A DNA stretch of 64,000 nucleotides from Zygnema cylindricum. Its lineage: Eukaryota > Streptophyta > Zygnematophyceae > Zygnematales > Zygnemataceae. This document shows positions 47,681 to 59,045 of this stretch, piece by piece. Every line of letters begins with the position of its first letter. Position 1 is the first letter of the stretch. Location of the stretch: assembly GCA_037447655.1 (NCBI GenBank), contig JBBHKE010002624.1, positions 126,001 through 190,000 on the forward strand, given 5' to 3'. Both the position numbers and the translations under genes were made by a program. The notes beneath the pieces are model-generated. The model saw only the letters and a program-made list of their open reading frames with translations. It was not told where the DNA came from and made no database searches.

Positions 47681-47739
47681 TAGTGTTTTCAACTATTTTG
47701 CAATCTCTAAAAGAATAAAAGTTTTTATTGCAAAAATTG

Positions 47740-48280
47740 CGATGGCAAAACCAACTGTGTACAAAATAGTAAAACTAAAAAAAAAACATTTGGAGACTAC
47801 AAGAGTCACAATAAAGTAATCTACCCCTAAAAACTGAAACGGAATAGAACAATACTAACAAGAGCAAATAACCAAAAAAAAACAATACCAGAGTTAGACC
47901 GCCTACAAAATGAAAAAAAACTAGACTAGACTACCCATAAGCAAGTTAGGGTCCACAACCACGGAGATCATGGATGTGAACAAGGTCCCATGGTCGAAGG
48001 TTAAGAAAACCTCGCCGGTCTTCGGCTAGTGTGATACGCCGAAAGAGAGCGACAGCTTGCGCTTGTTGAAGTGCAATTCTGACATGTTGACAGTATAACG
48101 CAATGGAGGACTCCTTGGACCTTGAGATTCAAGCGTTTTTTGCGCACACTGGGGAAGGAAGTCATCGAAGGACTTGTCCAAAGATCCAAAAATCTCCACT
48201 GCAAATAGGACAAATTGGACAAACGGGTCTCGGTGGTCTCTTGTCAAATACCAGCTCAATTCTTTTAGGGTTTTTGACTT
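47740..48280. repeat. Diverged dispersed repeat, copy 1 (copy 2 at 56760-57300)
   Basis: Direct-orientation pair sharing 'acaagagtcacaataa', 'cacaaccacg', 'atcatggatgtg', 'gcttgcgc', 'tccactg' and 'ataggacaaat' in the same order. Minus-strand frames exist (48340-48026), but the two copies do not keep a common open frame that I could confirm. Confidence 0.5.
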
Positions 48281-48852
48281 TTTTTTTCCGCGTGACGAAT
48301 GAGCGTTGCGACAAATAGAGTGACGAAAGAGCGTTATCAAAAATAGTGTGACGAAAGTTCGTTACGAGATTACTTTTTTGATTTATGTTAGGATTTTTTA
48401 ATGGATGTATCAATGTGCGAATTTTTTGGATTTCCGTTAGTTATCGTGTTGATAGGTATGTACATTATCCAACGTGTCGCGGCTCAAAAAAATTATGTAA
48501 ATGGAGATGTACCTCTTCGAGGTACATCACCATTTAGAGAAACTTTCGAATCAAATGCTTCGCGAAAACAAATCCAACGGTCATTGTTAACTCCCATACA
48601 TTTCGAGAATATTGGGAAGATTATCTGTAATGTTGTTCGCGAATAAAAACAAAATAACTAGTACGAACAAGTATGGACAAGCGCCGATTTCTGTAAACTA
48701 CCCCAATAAAACGCCACCCTGAAAGCTTTCCTGTTGCAAAATGTACACGTAGAGACTTCCAAGGCCGTTCGATAGAGATGAAACACATTGAATGATGACC
48801 TATGAATCAAAAATCTGCAAATGGCATTGGTACAACGTACTACAGTAGTGTC
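48281..48852. other. No gene recognised
   Basis: Sequence between the dispersed repeat and the long inverted repeat. It contains a short perfect palindrome (gatgtacctcttcgaggtacatc, about 48507-48529). An open frame of 81 codons at 48401-48646 starts with a hydrophobic stretch but has no known domain. Confidence 0.4.
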
Positions 48853-49178
48853 AGGTAATAATAATAAGGAATTGTTGATCGCTGCGACAATTTTTGTTGC
48901 GCGTTGGTACTTCCGTCATCTTGTCAAAAATTGTACATTTGAAGTACAAACTAGTACAAGTTACCTACCTTTGAGTTTATGCTTAACGGTCAATCCGTCG
49001 AAAAGTTTGACTTGCGAAATATTGAAACGACAGGTTGAAAAACTGTCGCACTTGCGAACGTCGACCGTCATAAAAAAACAACAATTCACACGGTCGACCA
49101 AGGTTTACTCAACAAAACTGCGACAACCACATGTAAATTAAATCGTTGCATGCATGTACTTTCTCACTTCACTTATAG
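48853..49178 (-). repeat. Left arm of a long inverted repeat
   Basis: Its reverse complement matches 55985-56308 along about 325 bp (for example catgtggttg, gccgtgtgaattgt, gacggattgacc, ttgtacttcaaatgtac and caacaaaaattgtc). Without element A the arms would be only about 370 bp apart. Confidence 0.7.
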
Positions 49179-49221
49179 CTCCAGTGAGCAATGCGATCGG
49201 TATAGATTTTAAGTACGTTCT

Positions 49222-50262
49222 TGTAGAAACTAATGGATTTATTAGTATTTTCTAGGTCTAAATAGAAATAGAAAGAAGCCGAGGCAGTCTACCTCTAACT
49301 TCTCTCTCCAACTCTCAAAATTGTCGCAGTCACTGAGACATTGGAGAGGACGCTAGAGCCATGGCTACTTTGGCTATCCTAAGGTTTACGGGAATTTTAT
49401 TTTAGGGTTTATTTATTTATCTAAAAGATATGTGCCGGCGGCAGGATTTGATCACTGTACCTACCGGCCGGCAGATAGGAAGTAGCCGATAGCCTTAGCC
49501 GTTAAGTCAAGGATTAATGTTAGGTACTATATAGTTTGATAATAATTTAAAGATGTATACGTACGATAAATTCATTTAACTGTTACGGATTACGGGATAC
49601 ATAGATCCGGTACGGATGACGGTACGGATTACGAATCAATACCGCGCATTTGTTTCGGAAGTGAAATGAATACCGCGCATGTATTTATTACGGCTACGAT
49701 TAAATCTGAATTTAGTCGGACGGCCGGAATTAGCGCCGAGATCGCGGAGGAAGATTTCAGCCGTTTGTGGCCATCGCCACATCGGATGACGCGTGGCAAA
49801 ATTCCGTTGGATTGTAGAATCTCCGGAGATTATGGCACCGAATCCGGATTTGACATGTGTCGACATTTAGGCCATGTCGTACAATGTCCCTACTGAAAGT
49901 ACACCGGCGGCTGTACTTTTGCGTACGGAACTCAATTATGATTGGTTCCGTACATCAGTAGATAGAGTCTGTGAGAGAGATAGGACTTAGAAAAATTAGA
50001 AGATAGGACCCTCTCTCCCAGAGAGCTTCTGTACAAAAGGTCAACTTTGACCCTCCATAACTTACTGCTCAGGGGAGCAAATTCAGAGATTCTTTTTGCT
50101 ACCGACTCAGGGGAGTCTTATCTTCACAGGGGTGCAGGTGGTCAGGGTTTTCGTCTGCCAGGGTGGTAGTTATTTTTGCTGGAACACAAAGGGGTCAGGA
50201 TTATCCTAGAGGCTTCTTGGAAGCTGTCTACTCTGAGGACTTATGGAGGTCTCAGAGTTTCA
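49222..50262 (+). repeat. 5' LTR of element A
   Basis: 1041 bp, TGTAGAAACT ... GAGTTTCA. It carries three consecutive hairpins near 49860-49953 and, antisense, the tRNA-like block near 49430-49510. The last 20 bases hold an ATG (50243) in frame with gag. Confidence 0.95.
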
Positions 50263-50275
50263 GGTTATGGGCCCA
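50263..50275 (+). other. Half-tRNA primer binding site overlapping the gag start codon
   Basis: GGTTATGGGCCCA directly follows the LTR. It is complementary to the anticodon stem-loop of eukaryotic initiator tRNA-Met (CUGGGCCCAUAACCCAG), not to the tRNA 3' end. This matches the primer site of Drosophila copia, which uses a cleaved tRNA half. The first plausible gag codon, ATG at 50267-50269, lies within it. The same site is present in B (30328-30340) and, mutated, in C. Confidence 0.85.
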
Positions 50276-53200
50276 CCCTCTAGGGTACCAATATTTAATG
50301 GAACTGGTTTCATATACTGGGAAAGTATGATGATAGGAGCTCTATGCGAAAAAAGGTTTTGGGGGATAGTGAGTGGACGGTTGGGGCGTCCATCAAGTCT
50401 TGGAATTCCTCCAGGGTTTGGAGGAACCAGATTCACCAGGAAGGAGGACCCACCTTCAACGGAGGAAACAAAGGAAGGAGAGGTGGTGGACAAAGGAAAG
50501 GAGAAGGAGACGACCACACCAATAGCAACTGGTTCCACATTCATGTCACCTATTCCGAGGAATGAGGAGAATGATACTGAAACCTGGGACTTCAACAATA
50601 TGGCGGCAAAACACTTCATCCTACGCCATCTCACTCAAGGACTTGCATGTCCTCATTTGCAGGTAGAAAGGGCATCCGATCTTTGGATGGCTCTCATAGA
50701 GATGTACCGAAGTGGTACGATTCAGCAACAGCAGTTGGCTGATCAAAAAGTTAAGGAGTATGTATACAAAGGGGGAAATATGTTGGATTTTTGCAATGAG
50801 CTTGCTACACTCTTCATGGAGCTAGAGAGTTCGGGAAAAGCCTTTAGTGAAAAAGAAAAGGTTAACTGTTTACTAATGAAGTTACCTGATGAGTTCGTGA
50901 ACATAGTGTACCGTGTGCAGGACTTGCCTGACTCAAGGTGGATATGGAACTCAGTGGTAGGGATGATTCTCGTTCAAGAGAATACAATTGAGATCCGAAG
51001 GGGAGGAAAGAGTGGCCAAGCCTTGGCAACAGCAACTGATTGGAGGAATAGGGATTCCCGAAAACCGGTCGGAAATTATGGGGGTAGGGAGCAGAAAAAA
51101 CAGGCAGATGAGTTTGAACCAAGGGCTCCCAAAGGTCTATGTCATTTTTGTAAGAAACCGGGGCACTATATGGCAGAGTGCACAAAGCTAACCGAGCTTC
51201 GGTTAAAGGAGGGGCAGACCGGTGGTACCCCGAGAGGAAAGAAAAAGGCCCTTGTGACACAGGTAATTGAGGCGGAATCCGAGGACGAGGACGATGAGCT
51301 CCTTTTGGATGAGGAGTTGGAGGCGAAAAATGAGGTCGAAATTCCACGGAGGCAGAAATGTGCTTACGATGGACTGAAAGGTGAAGCAGGCTGGATTGTA
51401 GATTCATGTGCCTCCATGCACATGTGTAAGGATAGACACCTGTTCACTAAGATAAGAAAGATTCCCACCGTAGAGATAGAGTACGGGGATGGGAGGATAG
51501 TCACCACTACTCTTGTAGGATCGGTAGATCTAAAAGTGTTAGTAGAAGGAAAGACATCCATATTAACATTCTCCGATGTATTGTTTATTCCGGAGCTGAA
51601 CAAAAATCTTATCTCTACATCAGTATTAGATGATAAGGGTTTTTTTACTAGCACTAGGGAAGGAGCCTTTAGTGCTAGTTTTGAGGATGATGTCTATTTC
51701 ATTGCTGAGAAAGGTAGCCATGGGATGTTTAGGCTGATCTTAAGTAATGAAAAGAAGAAACTTTACTATGCTGGTGTTCATGATATTATGATGTGGCATA
51801 AGAGGCTTGGGCATGTGAATCTAGATAAGTTAAGAGAGATGAAAAAGATGGGAGTGGTGGAAGGGATTCAGTTCAGTGAGAGTGATGATATAAGTGATTG
51901 TAGTGGATGTGCTCAAGGTAAAGCACACAGATTACCCTTTCCTAAAACAGCCACCTATAAGGGAGAAAAACTTCTAGATCTAGTACACACAGATATTTAG
52001 GGACCGGCTAGAGTGCCCTCACCGGGGGGTAAGAGATTTATGATGACCATAACTGATGATTGGTCTCGGTATTCCCGGGTATATTTTTTGAAAAACAAGT
52101 CCGAAACTGAGGATTGTTTTAGACAATATAAAGCATGGAGCGAAAAACTCCATGAAACTCCAATCAAGAGAGTAAGGAGTGACAATGGTGGAGAGTATAC
52201 TTCTAACCAGTTTGAGGATTTTTTGAGGGAAGATGGGGTTCAACACCAAAAGACAGTTCCAGAAAATCTGGAACAGAATGGGGTAGCTGAAAGGTTAAAT
52301 AGAACACTAAGTGATAGTGGTAGAAGTATGTTGTCAGATAAAAAGATAGGAAAAAGGTTTTGGGCAGAAGCAATGAACTGTGCTAATTACCTCAAGAATA
52401 GAGTTCTTACTTCAGCTATAAAAGATCAAACACCTTATGAGAGATGGACAGGGCGGAAACCAGACATATCTCACTTAAAGGTTTTCGGCAGTCAAGTATT
52501 CAGTCTAGATACTGATCGGTCCAATTGGAAGCTAGATCCTAAAGGAAAACCGGGATACTTATTAGGATATGATGAAGATGTTAAAGGATATAGAGTTTAT
52601 GATTTAAAAAGGGAAGATATAATCTTAGTAAAGCATCTAATAGTTATGGATGAAGGAAAGTCTGTGGATCCCTTCAAATATACAAAGTCAGTAAAAATCA
52701 GATTTGAGTCAGAAAATTCCGATGACTTTGAGCTTCCTAACTATCCAGGTTTTAGAGAAGATGACATTCTTGCAGGAACAAATCAGACCGAAAAGGACTC
52801 GGCTGTGGAAACTCCAGTGACAACTCTACTCGAAGCGGAAGACGTGGTGGAAATTGATTCGGAATCGAGGGATAGGGGAGAAGCCGAGTTTGTTCGAAAG
52901 AATCCACGAGAACCATCTATTCCAGCCTCAGATTTTGAGGGGGAAGGAGAAGTAGCAAAAGACTGCAAGAAAAACAGGTTAATAACAAGGTAACTAAACT
53001 ATCTCATCAAGATGAACCTCAAACTTATGGAGAGGCGATGACTTGTCCAGAAAGAAACCGGTGGAAGACAACCATCAATGAGGAGATGGCTTCAATCATG
53101 GCAGCCGATACTTGGGAGCTGGTGGACTGTCCACCTAACCGAAAACCAATCGGTTGTAAGTGGGTTTTCAAATTAAAACTGAACCCAGATAACACAATCG

Positions 53201-54600
53201 AGCGCTACAAGGCCAGATTAGTGGCAAAAGGATTTACACAAAAGGAAGGAATTGACTACGAGGAAACCTTTGCCCCGGTGGTCAGATTTCCCTCCGTCCG
53301 CATAATTCTCAGTTTAGCAGCGGCGGAAGACATGGAAGTGCATCAGATGGACATCAAGACAGCCTTTTTGCATGGAGAATTGGAAGAGGAGATCTTCATG
53401 CGACAACCCGGAGGTTTTGTGGAGGAAGGAGAGGAGAGTAAGGTTTGCCGGCTGATTAAATCTCTTTATGGTTTGAAACAGGCACCTCGACAATGGAATA
53501 AGACGCTTGATGAGTTTCTTACCGGTCTGGGATATATTCGGATCAGCTCAGATCACTCAATCTATGTTTTTGAAGATGAGGAAGGTTTGATATTTATTGC
53601 AATTTATGTTGATGATTTGCTTGTATTAAGTAAATCAATGGAAAAAATTAACAAACTGAAAACCGATCTTAAGGGGAGATTTGAAATGAAGGATATGGGA
53701 GAAGCAAGATATATTTTGGGAATTCAAGTAGAGAGAGACCGGAAAAGGAAAATTATAAAACTGACTCAAAAGGAAGCAATAGGGAACATGCTTGAAAAAT
53801 TTCAAATGGATAAAGCTAATAGTTGTACAACTCCAATGGAGTTGAAGAAGGGAAGTGAGGGGAGTGAGGAAGAAGGAGTCATAGTCTTAGACGAGGAATT
53901 ATCTCTTGATGAACAGAAGTTCATGCAGACTATTCCTTACAGGCAAGTAGTGGGAAGTCTAATCTATTTTATGAATTGTACCCGGCCGGATTTAGCTGCA
54001 GCTGTAGGAGTGCTGAGTAGAAGTCTAAATGCTCCCACTAAAAAGGATTGGGAGGCAGCTAAGAGAGTCCTTAGATATTTGGTAGGAACTAGAGATCTAT
54101 GGTTGCATTTGGGTGGGGAGAATACTGACATCACTACTTGGAGTGATGCCAGTTATGGTGATGCTCCGATGAGGAGATGCACTTCTGGATATGTATTATA
54201 TGTGGGTGATGGGGATTGCTGTTGGAGTAGCAAACAGCAAAAGGTTATTGCTCAGTCCACCATGGAGGCTGAGTATATGGCCTCTTGCTCTGCTGTAAAA
54301 GAATTGATGTGGGTCAAGTCTTTGCTTGGTGAGCTTGGTCACCTTAAGAGTGGTGTGCAAAAAATATTTTGTGATAATCAGGCAGCAATCGCTATTTCTG
54401 CCAATCCTAAACACCATTTTAAAGCCAAACACATGGACATCAGACTCAGCTTTGTTAGAGAGAAAGTAGAAAACAAAATAATCAGTTTAGAGTACAGACC
54501 AGATAGTGAGATGGTAGCAGATATGATGACCAAACCTGTGCCTTCCCCTAAGCTAATTTTTTGCAGGGAGAAGTGTGGTCTGAAATTAAAGATTGACTAG
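50267..54600 (+). pseudogene. Gag-pol polyprotein of copia element A, nearly intact
   Basis: From the ATG at 50267: Gag (N-terminus VPIFNGTGFIYWESM), CCHC knuckle CHFCKKPGHYMAEC at residues 292-305 (51140-51181), protease DSCAS at residues 379-383, pre-integrase HKRLGHVNLDKL with CSGCAQGKAH (to about 51930), integrase core with TDDWSRY, SDNGGEYTS and QNGVAERLNRT, RT with YVDD at 53605-53616, and RNase H with SDASYGDAPMRRCTSGY and STMEAEYMA, ending at TAG 54598-54600. Lesions: TGG to TAG at 51998-52000, just after the zinc region of integrase, and a 1-nt deletion near 52945 that shifts frame before RT. The protease motif is DSCAS where B has DSGAS. Everything else reads as functional, including the RT and RNase H catalytic residues. 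An alternative in-frame start lies at 50243 in the LTR. Confidence 0.93.
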
Positions 54601-54613
54601 AAAATAAGGGGAG
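54601..54613 (+). other. Polypurine tract of element A
   Basis: aaaataaggggag lies directly before the 3' LTR and after the gag-pol stop. The same purine run is seen in reverse in B (25992-26006) and E (43543-43559). It primes plus-strand synthesis. Confidence 0.85.
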
Positions 54614-55654
54614 TGTAGAAACTAATGGATTTATTAGTATTTTCTAGGTCTAAATAGAAATAGAAAGAAGCCGAGGCAGTCTACCTCTAACTTCTCTCTC
54701 CAACTCTCAAACTTGTCGCAGTCACTGAAACATTGGAGAGGAAGCTAGAGCCATGGCTACCTTGGCTATCCTAAGGTTTACGGGAATTTTATTTTAGGGT
54801 TTATTTATTTATCTAAAAGATATGTGCCGGCGGCAGGATTTGATCACTGTACCTACCGGCCGGCAGATAGGAAGTAGCCGATAGCCTTAGCCGTTAAGTC
54901 AAGGATTAATGTTAGGTACTATATAGTTTGATAATAATTTAAAGATGTATACGTACGATAAATTCATTTAATTGTTACGGATTACGGGATACATAGATCC
55001 GGTACGGATGACGGTACGGATTACGAATCAATACCGCGCATTTGTTTGGGAAGTGAACTAAATACCGCGCATGTATTTATTACGGCTACGATTAAATCTG
55101 AATTTAATCGGACGGCCGGAATTAGCGCCGAGATCGCGGAGGAAGATTTCAGCGGTTTGTGGCCATCGCCACATCGGATGACGCGTGGCGAAATTCCGTT
55201 GGATTGTAGAATCTCCGGAGATTATGGCACCGAATCCGGATTTGACATGTGTCGACATTTAGGCCATGTCGTACAATGTCCGTACTGAAAGTACACCGGC
55301 GGCTGTACTTTTGCGTACGGAACTCAATTATGATTGGTTCCGTACATCAGTAGATAGAGTTTGTGAGAGAGATAGGACTTAGAAAAATTAGAAGATAGGA
55401 CCCTCTCTCCCAGAGAGCTTCTGTACAAAAGGTCATTTTTGACCCTCCATAACTTACTGCTCAGGGGAGCAAATTCAGAGATTCTTTTTGCTACCGACTC
55501 AGGGGAGTCTTGTCTTCACAGGGGTGCAGGTGGTCAGGGTTTTTGTCTGTCAGGGTGGCAGTTATTTTTGCTGGAACACAAAGGGGTCAGGATTATCCTA
55601 GAGGCTTCTTGGAAGCTGTCTACTCTGAGGACTTATGGAGGTCTCAGAGTTTCA
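54614..55654 (+). repeat. 3' LTR of element A
   Basis: 1041 bp, same ends and length as the 5' LTR and about 98% identical to it. It is followed by the target duplication GTTCT. Confidence 0.95.
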
Positions 55655-55984
55655 GTTCTCACAGAAATATTGTATTTTAAGTGCGTGCTTTATTTTGCTT
55701 TTATGTCCGCATTTTACCATTTTCTTGCACATTCACCATGCGCGGCAAGTTCACTAACCGCAGATCTCAAATCTAAAGAGTATGCTCAAGTCGTAGAGGT
55801 CTTTGTGCGTTTAGTACGGATTGACACGGCATATTCGCCGCACAAAAGTTCACAAAGCGTAGAACACAAAGCGTTTGCAATTAATAGTATGGACTCGTTT
55901 GTCTGCATTACTGACCTAGTGCATCGACAACATTAAGGTGCACCCACATCAACCGAACGTATCAGCACATCCAAAATTGATAAA

Positions 55985-56308
55985 GTGAAGAAAGTGAAGT
56001 GAGAAAGTACTATACTTGTGCGCAGCAATTCAATTTACATGTGGTTGCCCCAATTTTGTTGCAGTAAACCTTAGTCGGCCGTGTGAATTGTTGTTTTTTA
56101 TGACGATCGATGCTCGCAAGCGCAACACTTTTTCAGCCGGTCGTTACAAAATTCGTAAGTCAATGTTATTCGACGGATTGACCGCTAAGCATAAACTTAA
56201 AGGTACTAATTTGTACTTCAAATATACATTTTTTTGACCTGATGACGGAAGTACCTACGCGCAACAAAAATTGTCTCTGCGATTAGAAATTCCCTAATTA
56301 TATTAGTG
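55985..56308 (+). repeat. Right arm of the long inverted repeat
   Basis: Inverted copy of 48853-49178, with about 85% similarity judged by eye. It ends outward at ttgtctctgcgattag plus an AT-rich stretch. The same arm type recurs at 59535-59835. Confidence 0.7.
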
Positions 56309-56759
56309 TACAGAAACAAATATTGTAGTTAACTCTATTTTCAATTCAAGTCCATAACGCAATCAAAACATTAACGCTAACATATTAATTAAACACTACA
56401 TCGTGAAAACCTTTTAATGTTGTAACACTAATTCATCGCCCTTAAATTGTGATCATCGAACTTAATATAGAATTTGATTATTCTGTTTTTTTTTACTTGT
56501 ATATACGAACGATTTAATCAGTGTTAGTTACTTTATGATTGTTTTTTTTTGTGTAGTGTATGAACGTGTCAATCTGTACGATAATTGTTCGCTATTTCGT
56601 GCAAGCGTACATAACAAGTGTTAGATAACAACGTCAACACGGGAAATTGAGTGTGACGACACGAGAAAAGCGTACTCAGATTTATCAATATTAATAAAGA
56701 CGGGATAAAATCGTATAAACTTATTCTCACATTTTATACTGTCGAATATGTGTACAAAA
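56309..56759. other. No gene recognised
   Basis: AT-rich sequence between the inverted repeat and the dispersed repeat copy 2. Confidence 0.45.
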
Positions 56760-57300
56760 GCTATAAAGTATGTGAAAACTTTAAGATAATTTTTGTTAGA
56801 AAGGTGTAAAACTAAGGGAAAAAAAAGTACAAGAGTCACAATAATGTAACTTACGTCTAAAACATGTAATCAAACATATCCACACTAATAAAAATAAATA
56901 TCAATAACAAAAGTTCCATATATGACCTCCTACAAAGAGAATAAAATCATATAATGACTCTACAAACAACTTGAAAAAAAAGTTTACATTCACAACCACG
57001 TAAATCATGGATGTGGACCGGGTCCGTTGGTGATAGTTATACAAACTCCTCTCGTCCGTCGCCTCTAATTGTCGAATGACGGCCGCTTGCGCCCGTTCAA
57101 GGGAAATCGATGCACGCTACCAGTAAAAGGGATCAGATAGGCTCGGTGGAGGTCTTATAAAGCCTTTGTGTTCAAACATTTTGTGCACAAACTTGCAAAG
57201 AAAGTTGTCGAAAAGGCTTATCTGAAGGTCGGACCATCTCCACTGTATATAGGACAAATTTATGCAACGGGTCTAAGTGATTGTAGTACCTTTCAAGTAA
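56760..57300. repeat. Diverged dispersed repeat, copy 2
   Basis: Direct-orientation partner of 47740-48280 (shared blocks listed there). One copy lies on each outer side of the long inverted repeat. Confidence 0.5.
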
Positions 57301-58924
57301 TATTAACTACAATATAATAAAGTGTATCCAAACTAGTGTTACATGTGTAAATTAACGTTTATATTGGTTTATATTGATTTATATTGGTTTAAGGTCTTTA
57401 AACTCAAACTAAAGTTTATAACACTATTTCTTGCTTTACTTTTATGTTTTTTTTTATGCTAACAATGATTTATGAAATATGTTAGATAGACATTCTCATA
57501 GCGTAGCCGCTAAAACCTATGCTCGCATAATCGACATTTGAATGTATGAGAATAAGATCCCGTCATTTCCCTTTGTGTTTACTATTATAATCACACCTAA
57601 GTGCACTTTCGCGTGTCAATGCCACTCACTTTCTAGTCTCAACATTGGTATTTGACACTTTGTATATACATTTGTACAAAAAACGAGCGGTTTTATTGCT
57701 AATTTGGCACATTTTATGAATTACACTATTTTCAAATACAATAATTAATGTAATTGGCACTAAATAGATCGTACTTATATAAAATTAAAGCAAAAAGTAT
57801 AATATTTATTCATATTTGAGGTTTGGAGGTCACAACTCAATGGCGTCGACATAGTGTTATCCACCCTAGCAGGGGTTCAACGTGTTTTTTTTGTACTCCA
57901 CGCATTTTTTTTTTTAAAAACCTATTCGTTCACATCATGAAACTTTAGTTTAAATCACCTCGCGAGTTGATTTGAGTAGAAGTTTTAAGATGAGCTGGAG
58001 GGACGCGAAAGTGGGTCAAAACGCGCAAGACGACAAACTGTACATTTAAATTTTCAAAGTGACCCAAATAGTATTGTGGTAATTTCATTTTTTTGGCACG
58101 TCTGCAGATTTTCTGGTTGCGGGCTAAGTTTTGGAGAAAAACGACAGAATAAAACCCTTACTTTATCACATAAGAAAGTGCCCTAAGTTTTAAAGGATAA
58201 TGATAGAAAAATAATCGTACTTAGCCACATGGGGCTTTACCATTAGATTTGATCCTGAGCAAACGGGGAATGGGACATTGGAACCGCAGCATGGTAATGG
58301 GGGTGAAACATGCATCGAAAACATTAACTGTCACATTTGCAGGCTCTCAGCACCCAAAAACAGATATCCGTTGATCGGTTTCTGGCGGGTAATATGCCGT
58401 TACAATACTGTACATTTCGTTAAAAACTTTGCGTTTTACCGTAGTTAAACGCCGCACTTCTACCCTGGAGGTACATTTAAGAGCAGTACAAATGGACCAA
58501 TGAACTTGCCTCCTGCTTTGATCCTTCTGTGTGTTCAGATTGCAGAACGTGTAGAACATTTCCGTCACTCCCACTTGTAGCTTTCACGCGTGCGGTTGTG
58601 TCGCATGCTTGGGTCGCACGCTTGAAGACAACTCAATTCGTACAGGCGAAAGTGCACACTGCACAGTCCTGCTTGAAATTATTCGCACGTGTGCTGGTGT
58701 TCATTTAAGGCGTATGGCCAAAGTGGCTCATTTTACGCTCGATTGCAAAGTGTCGTGGCCGGGGGGAAAATACTGTACAGTACACCGCGAATCGTAATTA
58801 GAGTAATGAAAAAATTAGAGTACAAAAACCAAAAAAAACAATTAGAGTAATGAACTCTAATTTATGTGATGGAGCTTTTTCAACTATGAAGTTTACTCTA
58901 ATTTATTTAAGCATTCTATATTAG
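57301..58924. other. No gene recognised
   Basis: AT-rich intergenic sequence. Near 58780 it contains TACACCGCGAATCGTAATTA, resembling the end of the MITE at 47124, but no matching opposite end was found. A short palindrome (ttagagtaatgaactctaa) lies near 58844-58862. Confidence 0.45.
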
Positions 58925-59045
58925 GTTATGTCGGCGAAAAATTCACACGGCCGGCGCAGTTTTACTGTAACCAAACTGCGGCAGCCACATATAAATAAAA
59001 TGGCTGCGCGCAGATAGTTTATCACTTCACGTTAGCCGCAAAAAT
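58925..59045 (-). repeat. Left arm (partial) of a second long inverted repeat
   Basis: Its reverse complement matches 59535-59635 (ctgcgcgcaaccattttattta-like, atatgtggctgccgcagttt, tacagtaaa, cgccggccgtgtg). It is shorter than the right arm, so the outer part is lost. Confidence 0.65.

Larger units (their letters stand above)
49222..55654 (+). mobile_element. Near-intact Ty1/copia element A
   Basis: 6433 bp: 5' LTR 49222-50262, primer site 50263-50275, gag-pol 50267-54600, polypurine tract about 54601-54613, 3' LTR 54614-55654. The target duplication GTTCT flanks it (49217-49221 and 55655-55659). The LTRs differ at about 19 of 1041 positions by hand count, so the insertion is fairly recent but not new. 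One nonsense codon and one frameshift break gag-pol. Confidence 0.95.

Noticed and set aside
48026-48340. 104-codon minus-strand frame in the dispersed repeat
   Set aside because: The second copy at 56760-57300 does not keep the frame, so coding conservation is not shown.
55439-55936. 165-codon frame running out of the 3' LTR of element A
   Set aside because: The first part is LTR sequence, and an LTR-derived frame also appears at 24905-25159 in reverse. It has no domain.
58775-58805. Second end of a MITE like the one at 47124
   Set aside because: Only one end is present; no inverted partner was found within 2 kb.
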